DNA of 64,000 bases. Origin: Stichopus chloronotus. Taxonomy: Eukaryota > Echinodermata > Holothuroidea > Aspidochirotida > Stichopodidae. Below, piece by piece: positions 62,055 through 64,000 of the stretch (position 1 is the first letter of the stretch; every line of letters starts with the position of its first letter). The stretch lies in NCBI GenBank assembly GCA_021234535.1, contig CM037840.1:8968643-9032642 (forward strand). Reading direction: 5' to 3'. The position numbers were made by a program, and so were the translations under genes. Under the pieces are notes generated by a model. It made no database searches, was not told where the DNA came from, and worked only from the letters and a program-made list of their open reading frames with translations.

Positions 62055-62506
62055 CATTTTATGACCTTGGGTGATTCTTAGTTTGTTTTTACAGCGCCAG
62101 GTTAGTCGACGCAAGGTCTTCGTCAATTACTATTCCTATTGATGTACATTTGCGTCGGCATCGGATGATGTTTAATCGGAAGTTGTACTTAGTGAACTTC
62201 ACGATGATAGGTGGATGTAAATTTTTTGTTGGATTACCGATTCGGTGGCTTCTGTCGATGTCGTTCTTGGAAACAGTGATGTTGGGTTTCTCGTTCCTCG
62301 TTATGATGGTGTTGGTATGTTCATTTGGCGTTTCTGGTACACCAGATATTCGGAACCAGCTCTCGAGAGTGCTGCTCCAGGTTATTGAGCTTTGTACTCA
62401 TCTCTTCAAGCATGGAGTTTAGTTTGGTGCTCTCTTCTTGAGATCGCTTTATATTACAAGCACTTTCTTCAAGCTTACATTCCAGTTCGTGAATTCTTCC
62501 TTCCAT
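62055..62506 (-). mobile_element. LINE ORF1-like relic (type 1)
   Basis: MEGRIHELECKLEE begins a coiled coil that leads to LNNLEQHSREL. After a frameshift it continues NEKPNITVSKNDIDRSHRIG, NPTKNLHPPIIVKFTKY, and IDEDLASTNLAL. The DI-R-HR-G and IIVKF motifs are typical of CR1/L2-like ORF1. Its position directly upstream (in minus-strand sense) of the type 2 relic suggests two LINEs inserted at the same place. Confidence 0.7.
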
Positions 62507-63523
62507 GACTTTGAGTGTTTGTGTCTGTTAGTTTGTCAAAATTGTCTCCATTGGCAACATCATCTCCTATCAAGTCTCGTAATTTTGGACTGTCCAGCAG
62601 AGATTTAAGTGAAGAGGATGTCAGTTCCTGTTGTTGCTTTGCCCACCAACTTGAATTAGATATGAAGTGGAATGAGACTCATTTCGAATTACCTAAATTT
62701 AACCATGATAGATAAAAAAATTCTAATACCCTGCAACCAATGTTAGTAGAGTATATTACGTTCCACAGGTTCCTCGTGAACTGTGATAGTTCTTTAAAAT
62801 ATGCTTTTACACCAAGAATTTAGGATATACATCATGTAACCATGAGTGCCAAGAAAGTTATTCTGTAGATTCCAACCACTTTTTTCACTCTCAGTTTCAC
62901 AGAGGGATAACTGACAACGTATTCTGTCCTTCTGCTGCATGCTGTTTGGGTTTTGAAATGATTTAGCAGTCAAATGACCAACAGCTGGCCTATTTTTTCT
63001 CAGTCGATTTTGGTGTTTGACAAAGTAGTGCATGATATTAGTCTCCGTTGTGTAGGGGAAGCAGACATTTCTGCGATGAAAAAAATGTGGATGTCTGTTC
63101 GCAGTTTTCTTGGATTTTGGTGTCACTGGTCATTTTATACCCGTGCATGATGCGGTCTGATGATTCTAGACGTTTCTATTTTCTGCCTACCCAAGATAAG
63201 TTATATAATGCAACAAAAACTTATTGAAAGTAATTATATCTGAACATTTCTTACACAGAAGACTGCTATCGAATAATTTATTTTCTGTTATAAACAAAAT
63301 TATGTATACAACAAAATCGTAGAGTTTCAAGAAGTACGTAAATGACAATATTAGTGTATCGTACCGTATATAGTCTACCACACTATATTGATACTGTCAA
63401 ATAGGCACTTCATTATCTTTTTACTAAAATTTAAATCGTTGTTTTGCATTATTTGTCTTTATCACTTTCTGTAGTAATTTCTTTCTTTCCCAAAAGGTTT
63501 CGGAAGGTACATCATCTTTTAAG
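62507..63523. other. Upstream region of TRIM copy 2
   Basis: There is no supported gene. The poly-T/pyrimidine-rich stretch at 63454-63495 could hold a 5'-UTR splice acceptor for the TRIM gene, as at copy 1, but I see no clear AG with certainty. Confidence 0.4.
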
Positions 63524-64000
63524 ATGGCTTCCCCAACACTTTTGAACGACTTAGAAGAGAATTATTTCCAGTGCACTATTTGCAAGGGACAATTAAAAAA
63601 ACCAAAGTTGCTACCATGTCTTCATCGATATTGTAGAGACTGCTTGAGCAAAGTTATGGAAGCAAGTACTTTTAAAACAATTAAATGCCCCATGTGTAGA
63701 CAGCAATGTGCTATACCGCGTGATGGAGTGGACGGCTTTAGAACTGACTTTCATGTGGAAAGTATCCTTGAGTTCATTCAGTCGCAGAAAACGTTCACAA
63801 ATACTGAGCAAAGGAAATGTGTCAGTTGTACAAAACACAAGGAAGTATCAGCATATTGCTTTAAGTGCAGAGATATTTTATGTGTACAATGTTACAATGT
63901 TCATATCAGTAGTAAAATGTTCACTGACCACAAGTCACGAACCCTCAAATTTGATGATACAGAAGGACGAGGCATAACGCTAGAAAAGTTAGCCACATTA
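63524..64000 (+). CDS. TRIM-like RING/B-box protein, N-terminal part (runs off right edge)
   Basis: An uninterrupted frame of 159 codons runs from ATG at 63524 to the window end. The RING has C17-C20, C32-H34-C37-C40 and C55-C58, and B-box 1 has C99, C102, C112, C115, C120, C123, H127 and H136, all Zn ligands present. It is a paralog of the broken gene at 48923: same start, RING spacing and linker (GVDG-RTDFH-ESILEFIQ). A RING E3 ubiquitin ligase role is expected from the family. It has no frameshift in the visible part, unlike copy 1. Confidence 0.9.
   Translation, partial: MASPTLLNDLEENYFQCTICKGQLKKPKLLPCLHRYCRDCLSKVMEASTFKTIKCPMCRQQCAIPRDGVDGFRTDFHVESILEFIQSQKTFTNTEQRKCVSCTKHKEVSAYCFKCRDILCVQCYNVHISSKMFTDHKSRTLKFDDTEGRGITLEKLATL

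Noticed and set aside
1..64000. tRNA, rRNA or CRISPR features
   Set aside because: None was recognised on either strand by eye; the short repeats seen are eukaryotic microsatellites and dispersed repeats.

Overview
This is an AT-rich animal nuclear fragment: split genes with GT-AG introns, LINE relics, microsatellites and dispersed repeats, and no operons. An echinoderm, most likely a sea cucumber, is my best guess. That rests on the combination of TRIM-type RING/B-box paralogs without introns in their coding region, a leucine-rich-repeat (LRR) plus GCC2/GCC3 plus multipass receptor, and the decayed LINE families. It is an inference from recall, not a database result.

Region 1 (1-36.7 kb, + strand) is one large split gene whose 5' end lies off the left edge. 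Small exons, each coding about one LRR and flanked by phase-2 introns, run from 0.6 to 26.9 kb. They are followed by a cysteine-rich GCC2/GCC3-like exon (31.9 kb), a 1.56-kb exon carrying more Cys-rich sequence and most of a multipass membrane domain (33.8-35.3 kb), and two short terminal exons ending with a stop at 36706. All intron phases agree, so the exons form one continuous frame. The first 13 kb is a tandemly duplicated block of exon plus intron. Two copies are broken (lost acceptor at 572; 1-bp deletion and lost donor at 2753-2823), and a LINE has inserted between copies (about 5.1-7.7 kb). Introns further right hold a 157-bp tandem repeat, several dispersed repeats and a LINE split by another repeat.

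Region 2 (36.7-48.9 kb) has no gene I can support. It holds copies of several repeat families, one arm of a long inverted repeat pair (41.46-42.91 kb versus 58.17-59.32 kb), a CT microsatellite and a tandem array of about 110/220 bp at 47.2-47.9 kb.

Region 3 (48.9-64 kb) has a TRIM-like gene with RING, B-boxes, coiled coil and a C-terminal predicted beta-propeller, broken by three frameshifts (48.9-51.1 kb). On the minus strand a seven-TM protein exon with two frameshifts follows (54.6-55.6 kb); its layout recalls the insect gustatory-receptor-like (GRL) fold. Then come LINE ORF1 and RT relics (60.6-62.5 kb) and an intact second TRIM paralog that runs off the right edge (63.5 kb onward).

The indels in two otherwise well-conserved genes could be real pseudogenisation or long-read assembly errors; the sequence alone cannot decide. 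The most interesting items are the modular LRR/multipass receptor with its exon birth-and-death, and the minus-strand GRL-like gene.
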